From Sediminicola sp035798135 (lineage in GTDB: Bacteria > Bacteroidota > Bacteroidia > Flavobacteriales > Flavobacteriaceae), in NCBI GenBank assembly GCA_035798135.1, contig JAPFBR010000009.1:6461-70460 (forward strand): a stretch of DNA of 64,000 nt, read 5' to 3'. Under the pieces are notes generated by a model. The model did not search any database. It was given only the letters and a program-made list of their open reading frames with translations, and was not told where the DNA came from. Positions 1 through 8,209 of the stretch are shown piece after piece (position 1 is the first letter of the stretch; the number at the start of each line of letters is the position of its first letter). Made by a program: the position numbers and the translations under genes.

Positions 1-1401
1 GAATCAAATCAAACTAAAAACATTCTAAAAAATAGAATTGAATCGTACCTAAAAGAATGTAATAAAAATGGTGTTTCAGGAAGTGTGTTAGTCGCTCAAG
101 AGGGGAAAGTAATTTTTTCTGGAGGGTTTGGATTTAGCAACCGAAATGAAAATTTTGCAATTACCGAGGAAACTATTTTTACAACAGGTTCCATCACCAA
201 ACAATTTACAGCCACAGCTATCCTTAAACTTCAGGAAGAAGGAAGATTATCTGTAGGAGATTCTTTATCAAGCTTCTTTACAAATATCCCTGCTGACAAG
301 AAAAACATAACTATTCATCAATTGCTTACCCATACTTCGGGATTGTTAGGAAACCTTGACAATGGTGGTGATTTTGTTCCTATCGAGAAAGAGGAGTTTT
401 TAAATCAGGTTTTAAGTTCGTCTTTAGATTTTTCTCCAGGTAGTGAATATAGATATTCCAATGTAGGATACTCTTTATTAACAATAATACTTGAACAAAT
501 AACCCAACAAGATTATGAAGAATACTTACATGAAAAGTTCTTTAAAAAAGTTGGAATGAAAAATACAGGTTATTTGCTGCCTAATTGGGATAAGAACAAT
601 ATAGCGCATGCTTATAAATGTGAAGAAGAACGAGGAACACACTTAGAAAAGTGGAAAATGATGTCAAATAAAGTATCATATCATCAAAAAGGAAATGGAG
701 GAATTTTATCTACCCCATCAGATTTATATAAATGGTATACTGCTTTAAAAGAACATAAAATCATAACTGAGAAATCATCTAAACTGCTAGTATATCCTCA
801 CGCATTAATAGAAGAAAATAAGGATAAATATTATGGATATGGATGGTTCATTTTTAATAGTGAAAGGAATACCAAAACTATTGCTCATAGTGGTTACAAT
901 GGAGTTAATTACGCTAATTTGATTCGATTACCTGAGGAAAAGAATACGGTTATTATTTATATGACTAGTCTAGTAAGATACGATACACAGAGAATTGGCA
1001 GGGAATTGGGAAAATTAATCTTTGATGAAAACTATCAGCCGATAGTCCCAAAAATGAACAGTTCAAAATATATTGCAGGTGAAGAACCTAATGAAAGAAT
1101 GGTTATTATAAACAAATTTGTATCATTATTATTAAAAACAAGTTCTGAGCAAACAACATCAACATTAGATACTTTCATCAAAAGCAATCTTCCTGATACA
1201 GGAGAACACGAGCCTTTTAAAAATTATTTTAATAACATGCAGAAAGAGTTTACTGATTATAAACTAGTACATACTTTAGAATATGAAGATTATACTTATG
1301 ATATATTATTGGAATCAAAAAATGGAGTAATTGAAGAATTAACTCCTTGCTTTGATTTCAAATTCAATGAACAAAATCAAATTACGGCTTTTGGTTGGTA
1401 A
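1..1401 (+). CDS. Serine hydrolase, class C beta-lactamase-like family (5' end outside window)
   Basis: The frame is open to the first base of the window, and residues upstream of the GTG at 85 (..NGVSGSVLVAQEGKVIFSGG) look like genuine family sequence, so the gene starts further left. The Ser-x-x-Lys nucleophile motif SITK is encoded at 190-201, a Tyr-x-Asn-type motif is in RYSNVGYSLL, and a HSG box is in AHSGYNGVN. These are the three landmarks of the beta-lactamase/PBP4* fold. A roughly 130-residue C-terminal extension follows. Members act as D-aminopeptidases, esterases or peptidoglycan-related hydrolases; the substrate cannot be read here. It is followed directly by a cassette-type palindrome, so it may be the first visible cargo gene of the array. 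Confidence 0.85.
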   Translation, partial: ESNQTKNILKNRIESYLKECNKNGVSGSVLVAQEGKVIFSGGFGFSNRNENFAITEETIFTTGSITKQFTATAILKLQEEGRLSVGDSLSSFFTNIPADKKNITIHQLLTHTSGLLGNLDNGGDFVPIEKEEFLNQVLSSSLDFSPGSEYRYSNVGYSLLTIILEQITQQDYEEYLHEKFFKKVGMKNTGYLLPNWDKNNIAHAYKCEEERGTHLEKWKMMSNKVSYHQKGNGGILSTPSDLYKWYTALKEHKIITEKSSKLLVYPHALIEENKDKYYGYGWFIFNSERNTKTIAHSGYNGVNYANLIRLPEEKNTVIIYMTSLVRYDTQRIGRELGKLIFDENYQPIVPKMNSSKYIAGEEPNERMVIINKFVSLLLKTSSEQTTSTLDTFIKSNLPDTGEHEPFKNYFNNMQKEFTDYKLVHTLEYEDYTYDILLESKNGVIEELTPCFDFKFNEQNQITAFGW

Positions 1402-1415
1402 CTAAAAAACGTTTT

Positions 1416-1572
1416 ACAACAACGTGGATAATTCATTGCTAGTGCGAGCTTACTTACGAATCCCGAAGCTTCTGAGCTAGCTCCCGATAGCTATCGGGAT
1501 TTTATTCGGATTGTATTTGCTAAATTAGGTGCTTAAACCACGTAACAAACCATATACAAGCACGTTAGGTGC
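1416..1572 (+). repeat. attC-like imperfect palindrome A
   Basis: This 157-bp intergenic palindrome lies between the serine hydrolase and the GyrI-like gene. The left end CAACAACGTG and the right end CACGTTAGGTG are near reverse complements. The right end contains GTTAGGT, which fits the integron R' box GTTRRRY. The middle carries a perfect inner palindrome, TCCCGATAGCTATCGGGA (1482-1499). The seen fact is the inverted symmetry at the same kind of position as sites B, C and D; the recombination role is inference. Confidence 0.55.
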
Positions 1573-1612
1573 AAGCAGAACAAACAAGACGGAATTGAAG
1601 AAATAACAGTAA

Positions 1613-2089
1613 ATGGAACCGAGAATAGAAATATTAGAAGATAAGAAACTGATTGGTTATAGACTGAAAATGAGTTTGACCGACAATAAAACCGGTCAAC
1701 TATGGGGCCGCTTTGCACCTAAAATTAAAGGCATTAAAAATAAACTTACAGATGATAAGATTGCAATGCAAGTTTATGATACTTCATATCATAGAGATTT
1801 TAGCCCCAATAACGAATTCGAAAAATGGGCAACTGTTGAAGTAGCAGACTTCAATGATACTCCAAAAGGAATGGAAACCTTTACTTTGAGTGGTGGTGAA
1901 TATGCCGTTTTCGATTATATTGGTTCAAGTAATGACAGCATTATTTTTCAGTACATTTTTATGACTTGGCTACCTAATTCAGAATATCAATTGGATAACA
2001 GACCTCATTTTGAAGTTTTGGGAGAAAAGTACAAGAATAATGACCCAGCTTCAGAAGAAGAAATATGGATTCCAATAAAAAAGAAATAA
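1613..2089 (+). CDS. GyrI-like / AraC effector-binding domain protein
   Basis: A 158-residue stand-alone GyrI-like (SOUL/AraC_E_bind fold) domain. Characteristic stretches are KLIGYRLKMSL near the N-terminus, the central FEKWATVEVADF, and the C-terminal block NRPHFEVLGEKYKNND followed by EEIWIPIKKK, which typically ends these proteins. The family binds small hydrophobic or cationic ligands, and some members inhibit gyrase or hydrolyse toxins; no catalytic residue can be assigned here. There is no signal peptide, so it is cytoplasmic. It sits alone between attC-like sites A and B, as a one-gene cassette would. Confidence 0.82.
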   Translation: MEPRIEILEDKKLIGYRLKMSLTDNKTGQLWGRFAPKIKGIKNKLTDDKIAMQVYDTSYHRDFSPNNEFEKWATVEVADFNDTPKGMETFTLSGGEYAVFDYIGSSNDSIIFQYIFMTWLPNSEYQLDNRPHFEVLGEKYKNNDPASEEEIWIPIKKK

Positions 2090-2095
2090 AGCCAT

Positions 2096-2164
2096 CACCT
2101 AACAATGTATATGAAACCATAGCACCCTGAGGGATGCTACGCTTCATATTCTAACCGTTAGCTC
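2096..2164 (+). repeat. attC-like palindrome B
   Basis: A compact 69-bp hairpin immediately after the GyrI-like stop codon. The left end is ACCTAAC (2097-2103) and the right end GTTAGCT (2157-2163). Inner arms ATATGAA and TTCATAT pair, then TAGCA and TGCTA, around a small CCCTGAGGG loop. The order R''-spacer-L''-loop-L'-spacer-R' matches the layout of integron attC sites. It is the clearest of the four sites. Confidence 0.62.
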
Positions 2165-2303
2165 AAATGGTGCATAAATAAACCAAGCAGAACGGAGGGG
2201 CACGTTAAATGAAAAATTGGACCAGGGTTCGGGCAAAGCCAATCCTTTTTAAATTTCCTACCCATCTGTTCGCATATAGAACGAACTCACCCCCTAGCCT
2301 GAC
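2157..2303 (+). repeat. Diverged duplicate element, copy 1
   Basis: This stretch aligns by eye over about 145 bp with 49694-49841. Shared landmarks are TTAGC at the start, GCAGnACGGnGGG, AATGAAAAA, AAAGCCA-TCCTTTTTAA, and CTGAC at the end. Both copies begin directly after a TTAGC attC-like end. In copy 2 a short frame reads MDRKKPVLFKLPYLSLRKKH; copy 1 has the related RAKPILFKFPTHL. It is therefore probably an eroded coding fragment. No protein family is recognised. Confidence 0.6.
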
Positions 2304-2454
2304 TGAAATAAGGCAATTTATAAAAGATTTATAGGAGTTAAGATGACCAACGCCATCACTATGGCCTGGGCGACACCACATGCGCTAACAAGGCCTGTAA
2401 TTCATTGTTTAGCTTATTTACTACAATTGAAAAGTTTTCGTACTTTAGACCGGC

Positions 2455-2502
2455 ATGATCCCAAGCTCGATTTGATTAATATCAAATCGAGCTTGGGATC
2501 AT
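2455..2502. repeat. Perfect 22-bp inverted repeat with 4-nt loop
   Basis: Arms ATGATCCCAAGCTCGATTTGAT and its exact reverse complement flank the loop TAAT. There is no T-tract, so it is not a typical intrinsic terminator. The start of the TPR gene lies about 70 bp downstream, so a cruciform or protein-binding role, or an mRNA hairpin in the leader, is possible. A perfect 22-bp stem in otherwise eroded DNA suggests recent origin or selection. Confidence 0.9.
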
Positions 2503-2571
2503 AGCCTAACCGATAGGCTTAATTATGACCAGTCCAAAACAATTGAAAAAATTAACCATAAATATTCTATC

Positions 2572-4245
2572 ATGAGAAAAATATTACTTTTTATTTTATT
2601 CCAGGCAGTTATACTACCAACCTTTGCTCAACATAATCATAGTGACCATTCTAAAGAAATAAATCATGTTATGGCATGTAGAAGTGGCGTAAATTATATT
2701 GATAACCTTCCTGCACCAAAACTCATGAATGATGTTGGATCTTCAACATTAAAAATAAAAACTTCGTCAGAACTTGCACAAAAGTATTTTAGCCAAGGAG
2801 TTAGTCAATTACATTGTTTCTGGGACTTTGAGGCCTATAGATCATTTAAAGAAGCTATAAAGATTGATTCTACAGCAATTATGCCATATTGGGGCATTCT
2901 TCACACAATTATATTTATTGATAATGAAGAGTTTGATGAAGAAAAAAAAATAGCCGTAGAAAAACTTAAAGTATTAAGTAAAACCGCAGAAGGATATGAA
3001 GCCCTTTATAGCAAAGGAATTCTCGATTTTGTTGAAACTAAAAACCCTGAAGGTTATTTGAAACAGTTAGAAAATATCGTTCATCAATACCCACAAGATG
3101 TTGATGCAAAACTTTTTCTAGCCTTATTTAATATGTCTGGATATGATGAACATATGGATCCCAAGAAGGGAACCATTTATAGCGAATATTTATTGAGGGA
3201 CCTTCTTATTTCAAATCCAGAAAATCATGGTGTTCATCATTATTGGATCCATCAAATGGAAAACTGCTGCCCTGAAGAGGCTTTAGAGAGTGCTGAAAAA
3301 CTAGCAGATTTAGCTCCAGAATCAGGACACATCGTCCATATGCCTGGACACATCTATTATAAATTAGGTGATTACAAAAAGGCACATGATCAATTCATTA
3401 AAGCTATGCAAGTAGACTCAACTTATATGGCTGATCAAAATATTAAGGAGATTGATAACTGGAATTATATACACAATCTTAATTATTTGTTAGCCAATTG
3501 TGCACAAGATGGACGTTATAAAGAGGGTCTACATTACGCAGAAAGACTTGAAAAAATGGTCGCTGTTGCGGACAGAGTTGATATGCATCGAGGAGCCTAC
3601 TTTTATCAAGGAATAATTACCCCTGCAATTATGGAAATGCGCTTTGGCTTTTGGGATAAAGCGGTTGAAAAATTTGATAAAATAGTGGATTTAGATTCAC
3701 TTTATGGAAGGCAAGCCATGGATTACAAAGCTGCGTTTTCTATTTTTTCTTCAGGAATGTCTGCTTTAAAAGCTAATGACATTTCTATAGCAAAATCAAA
3801 ATTAGATCAACTGGATGCTTTGTTTTGGCGAAATTCACAACTAGAAAATGAAAAGGATAGAATCAATAAATTCCGATTGAAAACACTACTAGTCACTTCC
3901 ATAGAACTAAAAGGAAATATTTTAATTGCCGAGAAAAAATATGATAAAGGAATAGAAGTCCTAAAAAAAGCTGTTGAAATGGAAGAAGATTTAGGTTATT
4001 CAGAACCTCCATATTACCCAAGACCGACCTTGTTAAGTTTAGCAAATGCATACACTAAAAAAGGTGATTATGAAAAAGCTGAATCTTGTTACGGAAAAAT
4101 ACTTGACAAACATCCAAATAGTTCTATGGCATATTGGGGACTAATGAAGATTTACAAAAAGATGAATAAACAGGATAAATATGATGGGATTAAATCAAAA
4201 TTTGATAATGTAATTCAATATGGTGATAAAGACATCTTTAAATAG
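2572..4245 (+). CDS. Secreted tetratricopeptide-repeat protein
   Basis: A 557-residue protein. Residues 1-20 (MRKILLFILFQAVILPTFAQ) form a clear signal peptide, followed by a His-rich stretch HNHSDHSKEINH. The rest is helical repeat sequence: early AEKYFSQG/FWDFEAYRSFKEAIKIDS, a middle KLGDYKKAHDQFIKAMQVDS, and a final KKGDYEKAESCYGKILDKHPNS, all with TPR-type W/L/G/Y/A/P spacing. It should be periplasmic or outer-membrane associated and act as a scaffold. The N-terminal ~250 residues resemble TPR proteins found in bacterial accessory regions; no enzymatic motif is seen. It lies between sites B and C of the array. Confidence 0.8.
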   Translation: MRKILLFILFQAVILPTFAQHNHSDHSKEINHVMACRSGVNYIDNLPAPKLMNDVGSSTLKIKTSSELAQKYFSQGVSQLHCFWDFEAYRSFKEAIKIDSTAIMPYWGILHTIIFIDNEEFDEEKKIAVEKLKVLSKTAEGYEALYSKGILDFVETKNPEGYLKQLENIVHQYPQDVDAKLFLALFNMSGYDEHMDPKKGTIYSEYLLRDLLISNPENHGVHHYWIHQMENCCPEEALESAEKLADLAPESGHIVHMPGHIYYKLGDYKKAHDQFIKAMQVDSTYMADQNIKEIDNWNYIHNLNYLLANCAQDGRYKEGLHYAERLEKMVAVADRVDMHRGAYFYQGIITPAIMEMRFGFWDKAVEKFDKIVDLDSLYGRQAMDYKAAFSIFSSGMSALKANDISIAKSKLDQLDALFWRNSQLENEKDRINKFRLKTLLVTSIELKGNILIAEKKYDKGIEVLKKAVEMEEDLGYSEPPYYPRPTLLSLANAYTKKGDYEKAESCYGKILDKHPNSSMAYWGLMKIYKKMNKQDKYDGIKSKFDNVIQYGDKDIFK

Positions 4246-4285
4246 AATTAACCGAGTCATATTTAAATCGAATTTTAATAAATAA

Positions 4286-4406
4286 GCCTAACAACGTAAA
4301 TAGAAAATAGCGATTTTAATTACTAAACAAAAGATAAATAATAAGATAGAAGGTCAGTTATAAACCTGAAAATTAGCTACTTTTCATATACAAGACCGTT
4401 AGCACC
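4286..4406 (+). repeat. attC-like palindrome C
   Basis: A 121-bp palindrome following the TPR gene. The left end GCCTAAC (4286-4292) faces GTTAGCACC (4398-4406). Inner arms AGAAAATAGC and GCTACTTTTC pair. The central part contains GGTCAGTTATAAACCTGAAAA (split: GGTCAG at 4352, CTGAAAA following), a motif repeated in site D. Confidence 0.58.
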
Positions 4407-4428
4407 AATCAATTCAAAATCAAATAAA

Positions 4429-4806
4429 ATGAAAGTTACAGCCGATAAAAATGAAAAGGTTGCCAATATGATATTTGCATCCATTTATCCACTTTACCTG
4501 AATAGATTGGAGAAAAATGGAAGAACAAAAGAAGAACTCAATCAAGTAATTAACTGGTTCACTGGTTTTGATCAAGATGATTTACAAGCACTTATTGAAG
4601 AGAAAGTAACTTTTAGAACATTTTTTCAAAAAGCTAAAATACATCCTAACGCACACTTGATTAAAGGAGTCGTTTGTGGTTATCGAATTGAAGAAATAGA
4701 GGAGGAATTTGAATTGTATAAACAATGCAGACGTATGGAAAAGCTCATTGATGAATTGGCAAGAGGTCGTAAAATGGAGAAAATTTTTCGGAAAGAAGAG
4801 AAATAA
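4429..4806 (+). CDS. DUF2200 family protein
   Basis: A 125-residue cytoplasmic protein of the DUF2200 family. It is recognised by the N-terminal IFASIYPLYLNRLEKNGRT, the WFTGF motif, the conserved block HPNAHLIKGVVCGYRIEEIE, and the ending LIDELARGRKMEKIFR. The function of the family is unknown. Charged helices predominate and there are no membrane segments. It is full length and intact and occupies the slot between attC-like sites C and D, which fits single-gene cassette cargo. Confidence 0.85.
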   Translation: MKVTADKNEKVANMIFASIYPLYLNRLEKNGRTKEELNQVINWFTGFDQDDLQALIEEKVTFRTFFQKAKIHPNAHLIKGVVCGYRIEEIEEEFELYKQCRRMEKLIDELARGRKMEKIFRKEEK

Positions 4807-4810
4807 AACT

Positions 4811-4946
4811 GGTGCCAGCAAAGTGTATCAATAATAGCGGTTTAACCGATAAAACGAAAATATAAACATAAAACGTAGGTCAGTGCTAAACTGAAAAGTT
4901 AGTGAGTAGAAATCCGCTACTAACCATACACGAACACATTAGCCTT
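4811..4946 (+). repeat. attC-like palindrome D
   Basis: A 136-bp palindrome after the DUF2200 gene. Left arm GTGCCAGCAAAGTGTATC ... ATAGCGG pairs with CCGCTA ... ATACACGAACACATTAGCC. The right end ATTAGCC is one base off GTTAGCC, and the left box GCCAGCA is degenerate. The core repeats GGTCAGTGCTAAACTGAAAAG, homologous to the core of site C (4352-4376), so C and D share ancestry. Confidence 0.52.
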
Positions 4947-5006
4947 AATACGAAAGCAAATTTCAAGTAGGATAAAACATAAATACAGAAACCAAAAACC
5001 AGCATT

Positions 5007-5213
5007 ATGAAAAAAATATTTCTTATCAGCTTTTTATCTTTAAGTCTTTTTGGGTGTAATATGAACCCAAACAAGGAGGCTCGAATTCAGCAACTTGAAT
5101 CTAAAATAGAGCAAAAATCGGATGAACTAGACAAGCTTGAAATTAGAGTTCAAACACTTGAAAGTGTAAACGCTAAACTCGAATCAAGGGTTCTTAAATT
5201 AGAGAAACAATAA
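5007..5213 (+). CDS. Small coiled-coil lipoprotein
   Basis: A 68-residue protein. The signal sequence MKKIFLISFLSLSLFGC ends in a lipobox LFGC, so Cys17 is the likely lipidated residue. The mature part is one continuous coiled coil with heptad leucines (IQQLESKIEQ, DELDKLEIRVQTLE, KLESRVLKLEK). It resembles Lpp-type or YgdR-type envelope spacers in design but not in detectable sequence identity. It follows attC-like site D and is the last intact gene of the array. Confidence 0.72.
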   Translation: MKKIFLISFLSLSLFGCNMNPNKEARIQQLESKIEQKSDELDKLEIRVQTLESVNAKLESRVLKLEKQ

Positions 5214-5481
5214 GATTATCGAAAATCAAAACTGGAAAAACAAAACATATGAAATACAGAGGACTGTTTATCCCGTTTGCGGAATTTAGCACCTATCAAA
5301 ATTGCTCACTGGAAATCGGAATTAAAAACTGACCGTAAATCAAAATAAGAATAATTACTAAACTGGATAAAAAAGTACTAAAAGTGAACACGAAACTGAA
5401 CGCGTTTTTGCACACGATTTTATAGAATAGCGTCTGGAAGACCCTGTATATAGGCAATTCAAAATTATGAAGCCTAATTCA

Positions 5482-5580
5482 TAACCCGGAGGTCGCGGGA
5501 TCGTGCCCTGCTCTCGCTACAAGGTTTTATCCCTTAACTACAGCAACGGATTGGTCTACACCTGTCCGTTTTTTTTGTGC
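5482..5580 (+). repeat. tRNA 3'-half direct repeat, copy 1
   Basis: The sequence from TAACCCGGAGG through TCTCGCTACA matches the 3' half of a tRNA: a 3' anticodon-stem strand CCCGG, variable loop AGGTC, T-stem GCGGG/CCTGC (one mismatch here), acceptor strand TCTCGCT and discriminator A. The preceding bases TTCATAA would form an anticodon loop with CAT, but no pairing 5' half exists. It continues into a terminator. A ~100-bp direct copy lies at 8881-8980. This arrangement is typical of attachment-site duplication by tyrosine integrases that use tRNA genes. Confidence 0.7.
5547..5576 (+). terminator. Intrinsic terminator after tRNA fragment 1
   Basis: Stem CGGATTGGT / ACCTGTCCG with loop CTAC and eight T residues. 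The stem has two imperfect pairs relative to copy 2 at 8946-8976. Confidence 0.7.
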
Positions 5581-6235
5581 AGTATTTTTGGTGTAATTTC
5601 TCTTAATGACATGAAAAGATAAGCCATTCGTAATCCTGAATTTTATTTGGGAATGAAATGTTTCTTTTCAATGTAGCAGAAAGAATAAATGAAATGAAAA
5701 GTCAACATTGAGTATTGTGTTCAAGACATGGGTTGGTGAAGCTCTTTTCCCGGAATGTAGCTTTTTACGGAATGAAAGGGAATGGGCTATACCATTTTTA
5801 AAAAGCCTTTTAGTTACTTAAAATTAAATCAAACGCTAAAATAATTAATGTTCAATTAGAGGTGGATTTAAGTATACCAAAGAAAATCAAGATATAGTCC
5901 CAAAAAACATTCCCTTATTAGGATTTTTACGATATGGGCTAAAAAAGTTAGTGTTAAATCATCTAGTTATAGAATGCCGATCATTCTTTCTTGCTGTCAA
6001 TTTAAGTTTGAGTTTTATTTCGGGACAAACCTTTAGTTTCAAGTATTCTCTTTTCCAAATTCTGATTTGTTAGCCACCGGACTGGCATGGCAACCCAAAA
6101 ATTCGTATCTTAATAGTTCACTTCCTGGTTACATATCTTATATACTATTCTTTGGGATCCTGGATGAATTATCATCACATATTGAAGTCAAATAACCATG
6201 GCTTGTCACCATTTGTCTATTAAAATGAAATAATT
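5581..6235. other. Non-coding interval upstream of aconitase
   Basis: No complete gene is visible. A short + strand frame near 5730-5820 (reading GEALFPECSFLRNEREWAIP then stop) may be a gene fragment but matches nothing I recognise. The remainder is AT-rich and presumably includes the aconitase promoter, which I cannot place. Confidence 0.4.
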
Positions 6236-8209
6236 ATGAAAAAACCGTACAATGTTTCCCAAAAACTTATAGAATCCCATTTGGTAACCGGAGAAATGAT
6301 CCCAGGGTCCGAAATAGGCCTAAAAATAGATCAGGCCTTGCTACAGGATGCCACCGGTACCCTGGTCCAATTGGAATTGGAGGCAATGGGCCTTGATAAA
6401 GCCAAAACGGAGGTCGCCGTCCAATATGTGGATCATAACCTGTTACAGACCGATTTTAAAAATGCCGATGACCATGCGTTTCTTTTATCCGCCGCACAGC
6501 GTTTTGGACTATGGTACAGCCGACCAGGAAATGGGGTCAGCCACCCGGTGCACATGGAGCGTTTCGGTAAACCGGGAAAAACCCTGGTAGGGTCTGACAG
6601 CCATAGTTGTGCGGCAGGCTCTTTAGGCATGCTCGCCATTGGAACAGGGGGATTGGACGTTGCCGCTGCGATTGCGGGCGAACCTTATTTTGTTAAAATG
6701 CCAAAAGTCATGGGGATTAAATTGACGGGGAGCCTTCCGGACTGGGTAAGTGCAAAGGATATCATCCTAGAAATGCTCCGCAGACATGATGTTAAGGGTG
6801 GGGTCGGAAATATTTTGGAATATTACGGAGATGGATTAGAGAACCTTAGCGCAATGGACCGTCACGTCATTGCCAATATGGGTGCAGAATTGGGGGCAAC
6901 CACGACCGTGTTCCCCAGTGATGATGAGACCAAACGTTTTTTAAGGTCACAGGGCAGGGAAGAAGATTGGACAGAACTCGTGGCCGACGAAGGTTGTGAA
7001 TATGATCTATATGAAGAGATAAAGCTGCACGAGCTTGTTCCTCTTATAGCACAACCAACTAGCCCGGGAAACGTTGTTGCCGTAAGCGAAGTTGCTGGAA
7101 AGCCTGTTGGTCAAGTTGTCCTTGGATCTTCGGCAAACCCTGGCCTGCGAGATTTCTGGATGGCAGGCGCCATCGTAAAGGACAAATCCATATACAACGG
7201 GGTATCCTTTGATATCAATCCTACCTCCAGACAGATCATCCAGAATATGATCGATAACGGTGCCTTTGCCAACTTGATCAAAGCAGGGGCAAGGTTCCAC
7301 CAATCCGGCTGTATGGGGTGTATCGGGATGGGCCAGGCACCGGCCTCGGACTCCATAAGTTTAAGGACCATGCCGCGTAATTTCCCTAGCAGATCGGGGA
7401 CGGAGGATGATCAGGTATACCTATGCAGTCCTGAAACGGCTGCGGCCTCCGCGCTAACGGGCAAGATTACAGATCCTAGGGACCTTGAAAAATTATTCGG
7501 AATGAGCTATCCCCAATATAAAAATCCGGAAATGGAAATCATAAATGCCGAACTGTTGGTCGCCCCTCCAAAGGATGGTTCTCAGATTGAATTGAAGAAG
7601 GGCCCCAATATTAAGGCACTGCCCCATATCGATCCGTTGTTGGACAACTATGAAATCCCCGTGCTGCTAAAAATGGGGGACAACATATCCACGGATGAAA
7701 TTTTGAAGGCCGGGGCCGAAGTATTGCCACTTCGGAGTAATCTACCCGAAATCAGTAAATACACCTTCACGGTAGTAGATGATTCTTTTTATGATAGGGC
7801 CATGGAATCCAAATCACTGCATGGCGGACACATCGTTGTCGCCAGGGAAAATTATGCCCAAGGTTCCAGCAGGGAACACGCCGCACTGGCACCCAAATAT
7901 CTGGGGCAGGTCGCCGTGATAGCTTTGTCCTATGCCCGGATAGCGTGGCAAAACCTTGTAAATTTTGGGATATTGCCACTTGAATTTATGACTGTCAAAG
8001 ATTATGGGAAAATAGAACAGGGAGATATTGTGAACTTTACAAATTTAAGGAAGGATGTCCAAGACCGGAATCCAATTCGGGTTAAGATTAGCAACGATTC
8101 GGGAAAATCATCTGAATTTGAGGCCAAACATACCCTAAGCGATCGCCAGATAAGCTTGCTGCTTAAAGGGGGAATCATAAATGAGTTCAACGAGAAGCTA
8201 AAAACCTAA
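6236..8209 (+). CDS. Aconitate hydratase, short (Aquifex/Leptospira-type) form
   Basis: A 657-residue aconitase-superfamily enzyme that should interconvert citrate and isocitrate with a [4Fe-4S] cluster. Cluster cysteines are in DSHSCAAGSLG (~residue 125) and HQSGCMGCIGMGQAP (~360). The C-terminal swivel domain has the substrate motif GSSREHAALAPKYLG (~545). At about 650 residues it is shorter than the usual ~750-residue enzyme of Bacteroidota and fits the short putative-aconitase family; a related hydro-lyase role is possible. Its base composition is higher in GC than its neighbours (57% and 48% in two hand-counted 60-base lines against 35% in a line of the TPR gene). It is the only gene between two tRNA-3'-end repeats, which together suggest transfer. 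Confidence 0.85.
   Translation: MKKPYNVSQKLIESHLVTGEMIPGSEIGLKIDQALLQDATGTLVQLELEAMGLDKAKTEVAVQYVDHNLLQTDFKNADDHAFLLSAAQRFGLWYSRPGNGVSHPVHMERFGKPGKTLVGSDSHSCAAGSLGMLAIGTGGLDVAAAIAGEPYFVKMPKVMGIKLTGSLPDWVSAKDIILEMLRRHDVKGGVGNILEYYGDGLENLSAMDRHVIANMGAELGATTTVFPSDDETKRFLRSQGREEDWTELVADEGCEYDLYEEIKLHELVPLIAQPTSPGNVVAVSEVAGKPVGQVVLGSSANPGLRDFWMAGAIVKDKSIYNGVSFDINPTSRQIIQNMIDNGAFANLIKAGARFHQSGCMGCIGMGQAPASDSISLRTMPRNFPSRSGTEDDQVYLCSPETAAASALTGKITDPRDLEKLFGMSYPQYKNPEMEIINAELLVAPPKDGSQIELKKGPNIKALPHIDPLLDNYEIPVLLKMGDNISTDEILKAGAEVLPLRSNLPEISKYTFTVVDDSFYDRAMESKSLHGGHIVVARENYAQGSSREHAALAPKYLGQVAVIALSYARIAWQNLVNFGILPLEFMTVKDYGKIEQGDIVNFTNLRKDVQDRNPIRVKISNDSGKSSEFEAKHTLSDRQISLLLKGGIINEFNEKLKT

Noticed and set aside
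2455..2502. Terminator for the upstream gene
   Set aside because: The stem is strong but no T-tract follows on either strand.
5440..5521. A complete functional tRNA-Met gene at the first repeat
   Set aside because: Only the 3' half is present; the five bases before the CAT loop do not pair with CCCGG and no D-arm or 5' acceptor strand is found.
7007..7371. Antisense frames in aconitase
   Set aside because: Overlapping shadows of the aconitase gene.
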